A stretch of DNA of 31,386 nt from an uncultured Collinsella sp. (GTDB taxonomy: Bacteria; Actinomycetota; Coriobacteriia; Coriobacteriales; Coriobacteriaceae): NCBI GenBank assembly GCA_958419975.1, contig CATZIG010000003.1:1-31386 (forward strand), given 5' to 3'. Shown piece after piece: positions 1-7,115 of the stretch. The notes beneath the pieces are model-generated. The model searched no databases. It was not told the DNA's origin and saw only the letters and a list, made by a program, of their open reading frames with translations. The first letter of the stretch is position 1, and each line of letters starts with the position of its first letter. The position numbers and the translations under genes were made by a program.

Positions 1-606
1 CTCGGCCGGCACGGTCGGTGCTGGCATGGGTGAAGCGGGGGCCGCAGCTTGCGTGGATTTAGTCGGCGCTCCGCCCTTCATCTGGTTCATCATGCGACGA
101 AAATCGTCGGCCGAGAGCGTGTTCTTGATTGCAATGCCCGAATCCGCGCCCGCCGCTGCGTCGTGAGCGATGGGCATGTGCGTGACGGGTGCGTTCGTTG
201 ACGTCGCCGCCGCGCTCGTCAACGGTGCCATTGTTTCACGGGAAACATCGCTGTGCTGGTGCTCGATTGTCGGCACATCGCCTGCGGAGGCCGGCACCGC
301 CGGGGAAGCAGCGGGAGCCGTGGCGGGCGCCGTGGCGGCAGCGGATTCCGTCGCGGCGCCTTGCGGTGCCACGACGTCGAGAGCAATCGGTGCAAAGGCG
401 ATTTCTTCCAGATAGGCCTCAATAGTCGGCTGATGCTTTTTGAGCTGCGCGATGGCAAAGCGCGAGGGGGCCTCGATCGTGAGCGTATCTTCGGTCAGGC
501 TTATGGCGCGCGATTGCCCCAGCATGTTGATGAGGCGTGCATCTTGGCCGTCGCGCTGGCAAAAGGCGATGGCATCCCCCAGGATGATGCTTGCTTCCTC
601 GTCCAC
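1..606 (-). CDS. dnaA: Chromosomal replication initiator DnaA, 5' part, cut by window edge
   Basis: The open frame starts at GTG (606-604) behind a GGGAG ribosome binding site and runs 202 codons off the left edge. An in-frame stop (that of the upstream gene, 624-622) lies directly before it, so this GTG is the only upstream start. Residues 1-80 match the DnaA N-terminal domain I pattern, which carries helicase-loading and self-interaction contacts: an opening EEASIILGDAIAF helix, then TEDTLTIEAPSRFAIAQLKK. Residues 80-202 are Ala/Pro/Thr-rich and fit the flexible domain II linker, which is long in actinobacteria. The AAA+ and DNA-binding domains lie outside the window. The gene starts 16 bp after the upstream ATPase gene and is probably co-transcribed with it. 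The call rests on domain I plus the origin context; the diagnostic ATPase motifs cannot be seen. Confidence 0.85.
   Translation of the reverse strand, partial: MDEEASIILGDAIAFCQRDGQDARLINMLGQSRAISLTEDTLTIEAPSRFAIAQLKKHQPTIEAYLEEIAFAPIALDVVAPQGAATESAAATAPATAPAASPAVPASAGDVPTIEHQHSDVSRETMAPLTSAAATSTNAPVTHMPIAHDAAAGADSGIAIKNTLSADDFRRMMNQMKGGAPTKSTQAAAPASPMPAPTVPAE
232..247. promoter_or_regulatory. Near-perfect parS site inside dnaA
   Basis: TGTTTCACGGGAAACA matches the canonical ParB-binding site TGTTTCACGTGAAACA at 15 of 16 positions. It lies in the part of dnaA encoding the low-complexity linker, where sequence can drift freely, so keeping a near-palindrome there suggests function. Binding by ParB is inferred. 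Confidence 0.6.
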
Positions 607-621
607 TGTCTCTCCCGTTCT

Positions 622-1974
622 TTAGCTCTGAGCTCGCACGCGAGCGGCGCCGAGTTCGGTCAGATGGTATTTCTGGCCATGCTTGATGACCAAGCCGGCC
701 TGCGCCAAGTCATTGAGCGTGCGTGACCAAGTGGGGGCCGAGTTTCCAAACGCCCTCGCAAGATCGGTTGCGCCGCACGCTTGATTTTGCGCCAGATAGC
801 CCAGCGCGGCGTTGCCGCGATCGCTTACGAACACGTCCGGTTGTGGCTGTGCATACTGATTTACTGCATTAGGATACATCATTTGAGCTGCTGGTTGTTG
901 AGAACTCTGCGTCGGCGGCATTTGCTGTTGAAAACTTTGAGGCCACTGTTGGTAAGGCTGCGGAGGCGTCTGCTGGGCCCAGGGGTTGTACTGCTGCTGC
1001 GGCATCTGCTGGTACGGCTGCTGATATCCCTGCTGGTACTGCTGCGGGAACTGCTGGCCATACCCCAGTGGCGGCATCTGCTGATATGGATATCCCTGTT
1101 GGTACGGCTGATAGCCCATTTGCTGGCCACCCGGCGCCCCCGTCGCCTGCTGCATTGCTGCTGCATCCTGATCAGCCAGCGGCATGGCCTCTGGCATGTT
1201 TGGCGGCATCGACATAGATGCCGCCTGGGGTTCTTGTGTGGGAAGCATTCCGGGCTGCTGCATCTGCCTCACGGGGGGCTGCATCTGCTGCGTTGCCACG
1301 GGCTGCTGCGCAAAAGCTCCCGGCAGGGGATATGTGGGCTGCTCCGTCTCGGGCCGCACGGCAGCGCCGCGTCCGCCGGCACGCTCGATTTCCTGCACGC
1401 GTTTAGGGTTCAGGCTTACCGTAACCACGGTGCCGTTGCCCATGTTGTCCTCGATGGATACGGCACCGCCGGCGTTTTCCAAATACTCCTGCACCATGGG
1501 AAACCCTGCTCCGGTTCCACGGATATAGCGCTTCATCTTGCTGTTTGCGCTGGTAACGCCAAAGTCGAAAGCACGTTCCTTGTCGTCGATGCCGGGTCCT
1601 TGGTCAGCAAAGCGGATGGTGTCTCCGCCGTCCAGAATCGAGATGATGGGCTCGGCAAAGTGTGCGTGGATAAAGTTTTCGACAATCTCGCGGATGACCA
1701 TGAGCGAGATATGGCCACCTTGTTCTTTCATGCACTGGTAGACGGTGTTGGTCGTCTCTTCCAAATACGTGCGGACATCTTGCGGATCAATGACGATCAC
1801 CCGCGGTGTCGACAGCATGTCGTCATAGACGGCGATGCGCGCGGCGTACATGGCTTTTGGCGCCTGCGTGGTCGTCTGCTCGCCTTCCGCACGCTCTTCG
1901 CGCACGCCGGTGATGTGCTCGTTGTCGGGTGCCGGGTCTCCGGAATCGACCATGGTGTAAAAGTCGTCAGACAT
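622..1974 (-). CDS. GHKL ATPase with Q-rich middle and C-terminal winged helix, upstream of dnaA
   Basis: A 450-residue protein of unknown function. Residues about 75-190 form a Bergerat-fold (GHKL) ATP-binding domain of the histidine kinase / anti-sigma kinase type. The N box is at 96-105 (EIVENFIHAH), the G1 box at 124-129 (DQGPGI) and the G2 box at 153-157 (GTGAG). No phosphoacceptor His domain, sensor or membrane segment is visible. Residues about 205-380 are dominated by Gln, Pro, Tyr and Met (repeats such as PYQQ and GYQQ) and look disordered or prion-like. Residues about 386-448 resemble a winged helix-turn-helix (ATDLARAFGNSAPTWSRTLNDL then a LVIKHGQKYHLTE wing). It lies between the putative origin and dnaA, 16 bp ahead of dnaA. 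The ATG at 1974 has only a weak ribosome binding site. A role in controlling dnaA or initiation is inference from position. Confidence 0.85.
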   Translation of the reverse strand: MSDDFYTMVDSGDPAPDNEHITGVREERAEGEQTTTQAPKAMYAARIAVYDDMLSTPRVIVIDPQDVRTYLEETTNTVYQCMKEQGGHISLMVIREIVENFIHAHFAEPIISILDGGDTIRFADQGPGIDDKERAFDFGVTSANSKMKRYIRGTGAGFPMVQEYLENAGGAVSIEDNMGNGTVVTVSLNPKRVQEIERAGGRGAAVRPETEQPTYPLPGAFAQQPVATQQMQPPVRQMQQPGMLPTQEPQAASMSMPPNMPEAMPLADQDAAAMQQATGAPGGQQMGYQPYQQGYPYQQMPPLGYGQQFPQQYQQGYQQPYQQMPQQQYNPWAQQTPPQPYQQWPQSFQQQMPPTQSSQQPAAQMMYPNAVNQYAQPQPDVFVSDRGNAALGYLAQNQACGATDLARAFGNSAPTWSRTLNDLAQAGLVIKHGQKYHLTELGAARVRAQS

Positions 1975-2217
1975 GCCGCTCGCAATCTTTCAAAAGGTTT
2001 CGAACAAATAGTAGCTCACCGTGCAACGTTTCTCATCTTTCGACAACTTTTCAAAACTTGTTGAAAACTTTGGAAAACGGGTGAAAAGTTCTCAACATTG
2101 CCAACATGACCTGTTGAAAACTCGATGAAATATCGTGAAAGGTTGCCATGAGGCGCAAATTTCGGTTGTGCTTATGGGGGAACCGTGTGAACTGTGCAAC
2201 CTTTTACCTTTGATTTC
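1975..2217. other. Putative replication origin (oriC) between the dnaA operon and rpmH
   Basis: This gene-free AT-rich stretch separates the leftward dnaA operon from rightward rpmH, a classic oriC position. It lacks a visible canonical DnaA box (TTATCCACA) but holds many related nonamers: TTTTCAACA on the minus strand at 2059-2067 and 2112-2120, TTCTCAACA at 2089-2097, and TTTTCAAAA at 2048-2056. Two runs of TGAAA-type units recur every 10-11 bp (2062, 2072, 2082, and 2115, 2126, 2136). GTGCAAC occurs twice (2021-2027, 2194-2200). A TAGTAG at 2009-2014 could be part of a DnaA-trio, which is speculative. Confidence 0.65.
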
Positions 2218-2247
2218 TTGACATTTGAACATTGATTTCCCTACAAT
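2218..2247 (+). promoter_or_regulatory. Promoter of the rpmH operon
   Basis: A perfect -35 TTGACA (2218-2223) and a -10 TACAAT (2242-2247) are separated by 18 bp, about 70 bp upstream of the rpmH start. This is the strongest sigma-70-type promoter seen in the window and fits a highly expressed ribosomal protein gene. Confidence 0.75.
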
Positions 2248-2319
2248 CTTCAAGCTCACGTGTCTATATCTGCGTCCGCGTCCCCGCGGACACTCGAAAT
2301 GCAGCAGGAGGAACTTAAG

Positions 2320-2454
2320 ATGAAGCGTACGTATCAGCCTAATAAGCGTAAGCGTGCCAAGACCCATGGCTTCCGTGCCCGTATGGCCACTAAGGGTGGT
2401 CGTGCCGTGCTCGCCCGTCGTCGCGCCAAGGGCCGCAAGCGTCTCACTGTCTAG
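2320..2454 (+). CDS. rpmH: 50S ribosomal protein L34
   Basis: A 44-residue, very basic protein starting MKRTYQPNKRKRAKTHGFR and ending RRAKGRKRLTV, the full-length L34 pattern of the large ribosomal subunit. The ATG at 2320 has an AGGAGGAA site 8 bp upstream. An upstream in-frame ATG at 2260 would add 20 residues foreign to the family and is not used. It leads the rpmH-rnpA-yidD-yidC-jag cluster and has its own strong promoter. Confidence 0.97.
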   Translation: MKRTYQPNKRKRAKTHGFRARMATKGGRAVLARRRAKGRKRLTV

Positions 2455-2474
2455 CAGCGATACACACATCTCGC

Positions 2475-2813
2475 ATGAAGACTATTAAGTCTCGGCAAGA
2501 TTTCGAGCATGTGTTCAGTCAGGGGCGTCGTTTCAATCACCCTCTGATTCGAATGACCATATGTGAATCGGTTGGCGAAGGCGACTCCGGAAGGGTCGCC
2601 TTCGTTGGTGCTAAGCGACTCGGTTGTGCCGTCGTGCGCAACCGATCTAAGCGTGTGATGCGCGAGGCCGCCCGCAGCTGCGGATTTCCCGTTGCGGGTT
2701 ATGACATCATCTTGTTTGCAACTCCCAAGACGAGGGTTTCCTCGCCGCAGGAGATGGACAAGGCGTTGCGTTCGCTTATGAAGCGCGCCGGCGTTGCCGG
2801 GGAGGAGCGATGA
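2475..2813 (+). CDS. rnpA: Ribonuclease P protein component
   Basis: 112 residues, normal for the family. RnpA is the protein subunit that binds the catalytic RNase P RNA and helps mature tRNA 5' ends. The family signature is clear near residues 52-66 (VVRNRSKRVMREAAR, the RNR motif), followed by a DIILFATPK strand. It starts 21 bp after rpmH and its last four bases overlap the start of yidD (ATGA), so translation is probably coupled. Confidence 0.96.
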   Translation: MKTIKSRQDFEHVFSQGRRFNHPLIRMTICESVGEGDSGRVAFVGAKRLGCAVVRNRSKRVMREAARSCGFPVAGYDIILFATPKTRVSSPQEMDKALRSLMKRAGVAGEER

Positions 2814-3034
2814 GCAATCACGTTTTGCGACGTGTTGCCATCGCTCCTATTCGCATATATCAACAGGTTATTTCGCCCTTATTGCCTGACGCCTGCATTT
2901 ATTACCCAACGTGCTCGCAATACGCCATCCAGGCGATTGAGAAGCACGGTGTTTTGAGAGGCTGCTGGCTTGCTGTGAGGCGCATCGCTCGCTGCAATCC
3001 CCTGCACGTCGGCGGTTATGACCCTGTGCCCTAG
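2810..3034 (+). CDS. yidD: Membrane protein insertion efficiency factor YidD
   Basis: 74 residues matching the small YidD family. These are amphipathic inner-face proteins that assist YidC-dependent membrane insertion. Visible family features are IRIYQQVISPLLP, the YYPTCSQYAIQAIEKHG block and the C-terminal RIARCNPLHVGGYDPVP. The start overlaps the rnpA stop. yidC follows 29 bp later, the normal partner arrangement. Confidence 0.95.
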   Translation: MSNHVLRRVAIAPIRIYQQVISPLLPDACIYYPTCSQYAIQAIEKHGVLRGCWLAVRRIARCNPLHVGGYDPVP

Positions 3035-3063
3035 CGGGCACTCGCTATCGGAGGAAAACTTAC

Positions 3064-3834
3064 ATGTGGGATTGGATCGTTAACATCCTTTTCGAGCTGC
3101 TCAAGCTCATCCAGACCTTTGCGGTCGACTGGGGCCTGTCCATCATCATCCTGGTGGTCATCATCCGTCTGCTGCTGACGCCGCTTATGCTCAAGTCGAC
3201 CAAGTCGACGGCTCGCATGCAGGTGCTGCAGCCCAAGATGCTCGAGATCCAGGAGCGCTATGCCGACGATCCCCAGCGTCAGGCCGAGGAGATGCAGAAG
3301 TTCTACAGCGAGAACAAGTTCAACCCCATGGCTGGCTGTCTGCCGCTGCTGATTCAGATGCCTATCCTGTTCGCCCTGTTTACATTGCTGCGCAACCTGC
3401 CGCAGTACTTTAACGACGGCACGTTCTCGTTCTTCAACATCCTGCCCGACCTGACCACCACGCCGAGCGCTTCCTTTGCCGATGGCTTTATGGTTGCACT
3501 GCCTGCGCTGGTTTGCCTGATCCTGTTTGCCGTCCTGACCCTGATTCCGCAGCTCTATATGTCGCGCAACCAGACCGGCCAGCAGGCTCAGAGCATGCGT
3601 ATGATGGCCGTTGTCATGACGGTCATGATGCTTTGGATGGGCTGGAGCCTTCCCGTTGGTGTTCTGCTGTACTACGACGTCTCGTCTGCTTGGCAGGTTA
3701 TCCAGCAGATTTTTGTGACGCAGAAGGTCATCGACAAGGCGAAGGCCGATGAGGAGGAGCGTCTTAAGAACGCTCCGCTGCAGGTTGAGGTCACTCGTCG
3801 CGAGAAGAAGCCGCGCCCGCACAAGAAGAAGTAG
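3064..3834 (+). CDS. yidC: Membrane protein insertase YidC/Oxa1
   Basis: 256 residues, the short Gram-positive form without the large periplasmic domain. YidC inserts and folds membrane proteins alone or with SecYEG. Hydrophobic segments occur near residues 18-40, 95-115, 140-165 and 180-210. The conserved Arg of the hydrophilic groove lies in the first of these (IIRLLLTPLMLKSTKSTARM). The tail (EKKPRPHKKK) is strongly basic, as expected for ribosome contact. No lipobox or cleavable signal peptide is obvious. The ATG follows a GGAGGAAAA site. Confidence 0.95.
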   Translation: MWDWIVNILFELLKLIQTFAVDWGLSIIILVVIIRLLLTPLMLKSTKSTARMQVLQPKMLEIQERYADDPQRQAEEMQKFYSENKFNPMAGCLPLLIQMPILFALFTLLRNLPQYFNDGTFSFFNILPDLTTTPSASFADGFMVALPALVCLILFAVLTLIPQLYMSRNQTGQQAQSMRMMAVVMTVMMLWMGWSLPVGVLLYYDVSSAWQVIQQIFVTQKVIDKAKADEEERLKNAPLQVEVTRREKKPRPHKKK

Positions 3835-3851
3835 TGGGATATCAATCTTAT

Positions 3852-3863
3852 TTAGGTACCTAA
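3852..3863. repeat. 12-bp palindrome TTAGGTACCTAA, copy 1
   Basis: A perfect palindrome in the 44-bp gap between yidC and jag. With one extra base (C) the same 13-mer recurs at 7356-7368 after the parAB operon. It could be a binding site for a dimeric protein; chance is also possible. Confidence 0.4.
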
Positions 3864-3878
3864 CTTTTGGAGTACGTT

Positions 3879-4448
3879 ATGTCTGAAGAGATCATCGAGG
3901 ATATGCTTGAGGAGGTTGCCCCGCAGGTCGCGGGCGATTATCCCGAGATTGCACAGCGCTACAAGGCTGGTGAAGAGCTGACCGATGAGGAGCTCGACAC
4001 CATTGCCGATGTTGCGATTTCCATCCTGCGTTCCATCCTTTCGCACTTCGATGCCGCCAACTCTCCTATCGATGAGTATGAGGGCGACGAGGGTGAGCTG
4101 ATTTTGGATGTAACGGCTCCCGACCTTGCTGTTCTCATTGGCCGTCATGGTCGCACTCTTGATGCTCTTCAGGTTATGTTCTCTTTGCTGGTGAGCCGCA
4201 AGCTTGGCTTTAGGTATCCGGTTGTAGTGGACGTCGAGGGATACAAGAGTCGCCGTCAGGATAAGGTCGCCTCCATGGCTCAGTCTGCTGCCGAGCGTGC
4301 CATCCGCACTCATAAGAGTGTTTCGCTTCCGCCCATGAATGCCTACGAGCGCCGACTGGTTCACATTGCACTTCGTGGCAACGATGCAGTCGATACTCAT
4401 TCTGAGGGTTCTGACCCTGATCGCCATGTGGTGATTGTTGCTCGATAA
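3879..4448 (+). CDS. jag: RNA-binding protein Jag/KhpB (KH and R3H domains)
   Basis: 189 residues from the ATG at 3879, which has GGAG 6 bp upstream; the TTG at 3867 is less likely. The first 60 residues are acidic and helical (SEEIIEDMLEEV...) and do not resemble the Jag_N domain of Firmicutes. Residues about 70-125 form a KH domain with the GxxG loop in LIGRHGRTLDALQ. Residues about 130-189 form an R3H domain (RRQDKVASMAQSAAERA, ending DPDRHVVIVAR). The family binds RNA, often with KhpA, and affects cell division and envelope synthesis. It is the last gene before the terminator at 4469. Confidence 0.93.
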   Translation: MSEEIIEDMLEEVAPQVAGDYPEIAQRYKAGEELTDEELDTIADVAISILRSILSHFDAANSPIDEYEGDEGELILDVTAPDLAVLIGRHGRTLDALQVMFSLLVSRKLGFRYPVVVDVEGYKSRRQDKVASMAQSAAERAIRTHKSVSLPPMNAYERRLVHIALRGNDAVDTHSEGSDPDRHVVIVAR

Positions 4449-4468
4449 TCTACTCGAGCTTATGCTAG

Positions 4469-4498
4469 GGGGACGTGGTTTCCACGTCCCCTTTTTTT
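4469..4498 (+). terminator. Terminator of the rpmH-jag operon
   Basis: A perfect 10-bp stem, GGGGACGTGG (4469-4478) and CCACGTCCCC (4482-4491), with a TTT loop is followed by seven T. It separates jag from rsmG, so rsmG needs its own promoter; a weak candidate is TTGTCA (4497-4502) with GATTTT 17 bp later. Confidence 0.93.
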
Positions 4499-4544
4499 GT
4501 CAAAAGTTCTCGATACGCTGATTTTTGTCAGAAAGGAGCTTCTG

Positions 4545-5282
4545 TTGTTTGTACTTACCGATCAGCAGGCTGACGAGATGTTGAGTCGCCTAACTTCCTA
4601 TTGCAAAGAATATTCCTTGAGCGTAACTGATATTGAGCTGAGGAAATGTATCCAGCATTTGGATTTGGTTCTAGAAACAAATAAGACAACCAATCTCACC
4701 CGTATTCTTAACGTAGAAGATGCTGCCGTACTTCATATCCTCGACTCACTTGTTTTGCTCCCCTATATCAATAAGGCTCCTGAGGGAGCTTTGCTCGATA
4801 TGGGAACAGGTGCGGGCTTCCCTGGTATTCCATTAACCATAACCACGCATCGTAAAGCTACTTATATTGACTCTGTTGGCAAGAAGGTTGATGCGGTTAA
4901 TTCCTTTGTCCATGCTCTTGGATTGAAACATGCTCATGCGGTTCATGATCGTCTTGAAGAATATGCTCGAAGCCATAAGAAGCAGTTCTCCGTTGTAACC
5001 GCCCGCGCACTGGCCCCTCTACCGATTCTTGTTGAGTATGCGGCTCCGTACCTGAAGGATGGAGGGCTATTTGTTATCACCAAGGGCAATCCTTCGGATG
5101 AGGAGCTTGCTTCCGGCATGTCAGCAGCTAAGATTTGCGGCTTCACTTTGCTTCTGAATGACGCAATTGATTTGCCTGAAGGCTTGGGTCACAGGGAGTT
5201 CATTGTTCTTAAGAAGAGTCATTCAGCATCCGTTTCATTGCCTCGTGCAAATGGCATAGCAAAGAAGAATCCGCTTGCCTAG
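4545..5282 (+). CDS. rsmG: 16S rRNA (guanine(527)-N7)-methyltransferase RsmG
   Basis: 245 residues. RsmG uses S-adenosylmethionine to methylate G527 of 16S rRNA. The SAM-binding loop LLDMGTGAGFPGIPL and the family block VTARALAPLPILVEYA are plain, and the NKTTNLTRI segment precedes them. I place the start at TTG 4545, with AAAGGAG 6 bp upstream. The longer frame from 4497 begins inside the upstream terminator. The C-terminal 20 residues (SVSLPRANGIAKKNPLA) are an extension. Codon use from here to about 7360 is visibly less GC-rich than in the rest of the window. rsmG lies just ahead of parS and parAB, a widespread arrangement. Confidence 0.93.
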   Translation: MFVLTDQQADEMLSRLTSYCKEYSLSVTDIELRKCIQHLDLVLETNKTTNLTRILNVEDAAVLHILDSLVLLPYINKAPEGALLDMGTGAGFPGIPLTITTHRKATYIDSVGKKVDAVNSFVHALGLKHAHAVHDRLEEYARSHKKQFSVVTARALAPLPILVEYAAPYLKDGGLFVITKGNPSDEELASGMSAAKICGFTLLLNDAIDLPEGLGHREFIVLKKSHSASVSLPRANGIAKKNPLA

Positions 5283-5283
5283 A

Positions 5284-5299
5284 TGTTTCACGTGAAACA
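5284..5299. promoter_or_regulatory. parS centromere site 1
   Basis: TGTTTCACGTGAAACA, identical to the universal bacterial parS consensus bound by ParB. It starts 2 bp after the rsmG stop codon and is the first of three equally spaced copies upstream of parA. Confidence 0.96.
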
Positions 5300-5322
5300 T
5301 AATGGATACTAACAGCTTGCAG

Positions 5323-5338
5323 TGTTTCACGTGAAACA
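5323..5338. promoter_or_regulatory. parS centromere site 2
   Basis: A perfect 16/16 parS palindrome whose start is exactly 39 bp after that of site 1. The intervening spacer has no other conserved element. Confidence 0.96.
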
Positions 5339-5361
5339 TAGCAGTTGCTATCGATTCGGAA

Positions 5362-5377
5362 TGTTTCACGTGAAACA
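5362..5377. promoter_or_regulatory. parS centromere site 3
   Basis: A perfect 16/16 parS palindrome, again exactly 39 bp after the previous one and 40 bp before the parA start. ParB loading here could also repress parAB transcription, which is inference from the spacing. Confidence 0.96.
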
Positions 5378-5416
5378 TCCTCCGTTTGACAGCTTTAATA
5401 CACACCAGGAGGGACC

Positions 5417-6217
5417 GTGGGATTTCGCGACGTTAAGCGTTCTAAGAGCGCAAAAGACACGCGTATCATTGCAATCATCAATCAAAAAGGCGGCGTCGGT
5501 AAGTCAACGACGGCTGTAAACCTTGCAGCAGCACTGGGTGAGCAGGGTCGTAAGACACTGATTGTCGATTTTGATCCGCAGGGAAACAGCACCAGTGGAT
5601 TCGGAATTGAAAAAGAAGACCTTGATCACTGCATCTATGATGCATTGTTGAATGATGTGCCGGCAGAATCGCTTGTTCTTGATACAAATTGCAAAAAGGT
5701 ATTCGTAGTTCCGGCTACAATTCAGCTTGCAGGCGCGGAAATTGAACTCGTAAGCGCAATTGCTCGTGAAACCCGTCTCAAAGATTTGCTTGAGCCGATT
5801 CAGGACGAGTTCGATTTTATTTTCATTGACTGCCCTCCTTCGCTCGGCCTGCTTACTATCAACGCTTTGACCGCAGCAGACAGCGTTTTGATTCCGATCC
5901 AGTGCGAGTATTACGCACTCGAGGGCGTTACGAAGCTGCTTGAGTCAATGAAGATGGTCAAATCTCGTCTGAACAAGGGCTTAGACACCTACGGTGTGCT
6001 TATGACCATGTATGACTCGCGTACTTCTCTATCGAATCAGGTTGTTGAGGAGGTTCAATCGTACTTTGGTGATAAGGCATTTAAGACGTTGATTCCCCGT
6101 ACGGTTAAAATCTCCGAAGCTCCGTCTTTTGGGGAACCGGTAATTACCTATGCACCTCAAAATAAGGGTGCAAAAGCATATATGAACCTTGCAAAAGAGG
6201 TGATCAAGCGTGCCTAG
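5417..6217 (+). CDS. parA: Chromosome partitioning ATPase ParA (Soj)
   Basis: 266 residues. ParA is a deviant-Walker-A ATPase that binds DNA non-specifically and, driven by ParB, moves origins apart. Visible motifs are the deviant Walker A KGGVGKST (about residues 24-31) within IIAIINQKGGVGKSTTAVNLA, Walker A' TLIVDFDPQGN, and Walker B FIFIDCPPSLG. The GTG start at 5417 has AGGAGG upstream. A 16-residue lead before the first strand resembles Soj rather than a plasmid ParA with an N-terminal HTH. parB overlaps its 3' end by 8 bp. Confidence 0.96.
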   Translation: MGFRDVKRSKSAKDTRIIAIINQKGGVGKSTTAVNLAAALGEQGRKTLIVDFDPQGNSTSGFGIEKEDLDHCIYDALLNDVPAESLVLDTNCKKVFVVPATIQLAGAEIELVSAIARETRLKDLLEPIQDEFDFIFIDCPPSLGLLTINALTAADSVLIPIQCEYYALEGVTKLLESMKMVKSRLNKGLDTYGVLMTMYDSRTSLSNQVVEEVQSYFGDKAFKTLIPRTVKISEAPSFGEPVITYAPQNKGAKAYMNLAKEVIKRA

Positions 6218-7115
6218 TGTAAAGAAACGTGGCGGATTGGGACGTGGACTCAATGCTTTGGTCTCAGAGGCCGAGTATGAGACCGGTGGTTCGGCTGCAT
6301 CGGCTTCGAATGCCGCATCTGAAACAAAACTACCTATTGAGGATATCGTTCCCAACCCTAATCAGCCGCGAATTCACTTTAACGAAACTGAACTTCGTGA
6401 GTTGAGCGAATCAATCCAAGAACATGGCGTCTTGCAGCCGCTTTTGGTTCGCAAGCATGGAAACGGCTATGAGATCATCGCTGGTGAGCGTCGTTACCAA
6501 GCGTCAAAGCTTGCTGGTCTTGAGGAGCTTCCTGTCATCATTAAAGATGTTAATGATGAAGAGATGCTGGCTCTTGCTCTGATCGAAAACCTTCAGCGTT
6601 CTGATCTGAATCCCGTCGAAGAGGCTAAGGGCTATCGCCAGCTTATCGATGCCAGCGGTATGACCCAGGAGGCATTGTCGAAGGCAGTCAGCAAGTCACG
6701 CTCTGCAATTACAAACTCGCTGCGCCTTCTCGATCTCCCTGAAGTTGTTCAGCAGATGATTTTTGAGGGCAAACTTACTGCTGGTCATGCACGTGCGATT
6801 CTTGCAGTTCCCTATGAGGACGCTCGAATTCGACTTGCAGAGAAGGTTGTTGCAGAGGGCCTTTCCGTAAGAGCGACAGAAAATCTTGCTCCGTTGTTTT
6901 CTGCCGGAGAGACACCTAAGACGCCGAGGCCTGCAACGCCTCAGTCTTTTAAAAAGGCTGCCCGCGTGCTTCGTCAGGTTTTTAATACCAACGTGCGTGT
7001 TAAGAGCTCGCGTGGAAAGAATAAGATTGAGATTGAGTTTAAAGACGAGGAAGAGCTCTCTCGTATTCTTGGCGAAATGATTCAGTTTGATCAAGGAGGC
7101 CAAGATGAGGAATAG
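6210..7115 (+). CDS. parB: Chromosome partitioning protein ParB (Spo0J)
   Basis: 301 residues. ParB binds parS and, as a CTP-dependent clamp, spreads along DNA and recruits SMC and ParA. The N-terminus KKRGGLGRGLNALVSE is the ParA-activating tail. Residues 45-140 are the ParB/Srx CTPase domain with LQPLLVRKHGNGYEIIAGERRYQASKLAG (GERR motif) and ALIENLQRSDLNPVEEA. The parS-reading HTH follows (GMTQEALSKAVSKSRSAITNSLRLLDLP). The C-terminal dimerisation region lies at about 240-301. The start is GTG 6210, overlapping parA. Confidence 0.96.
   Translation: MPSVKKRGGLGRGLNALVSEAEYETGGSAASASNAASETKLPIEDIVPNPNQPRIHFNETELRELSESIQEHGVLQPLLVRKHGNGYEIIAGERRYQASKLAGLEELPVIIKDVNDEEMLALALIENLQRSDLNPVEEAKGYRQLIDASGMTQEALSKAVSKSRSAITNSLRLLDLPEVVQQMIFEGKLTAGHARAILAVPYEDARIRLAEKVVAEGLSVRATENLAPLFSAGETPKTPRPATPQSFKKAARVLRQVFNTNVRVKSSRGKNKIEIEFKDEEELSRILGEMIQFDQGGQDEE

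Noticed and set aside
781..2064. 427-codon open frame on the plus strand opposite the GHKL ATPase gene
   Set aside because: Its translation is Leu/Arg/His-rich nonsense typical of the antisense of a high-GC gene with a Q-rich segment; the opposite frame has clear domain motifs.
3031..3822. 263-codon minus-strand frame opposite yidC
   Set aside because: Antisense shadow of a clearly identified gene.
4497..4544. Upstream TTG start for rsmG at 4497
   Set aside because: It lies inside the T-run of the preceding terminator and has no ribosome binding site; TTG 4545 has AAAGGAG at good spacing.
5386..5391. TTGACA as a parAB -35 element
   Set aside because: A -10 at 17-18 bp spacing would fall on the parA ribosome binding site (AGGAGG) and no -10-like sequence is there.
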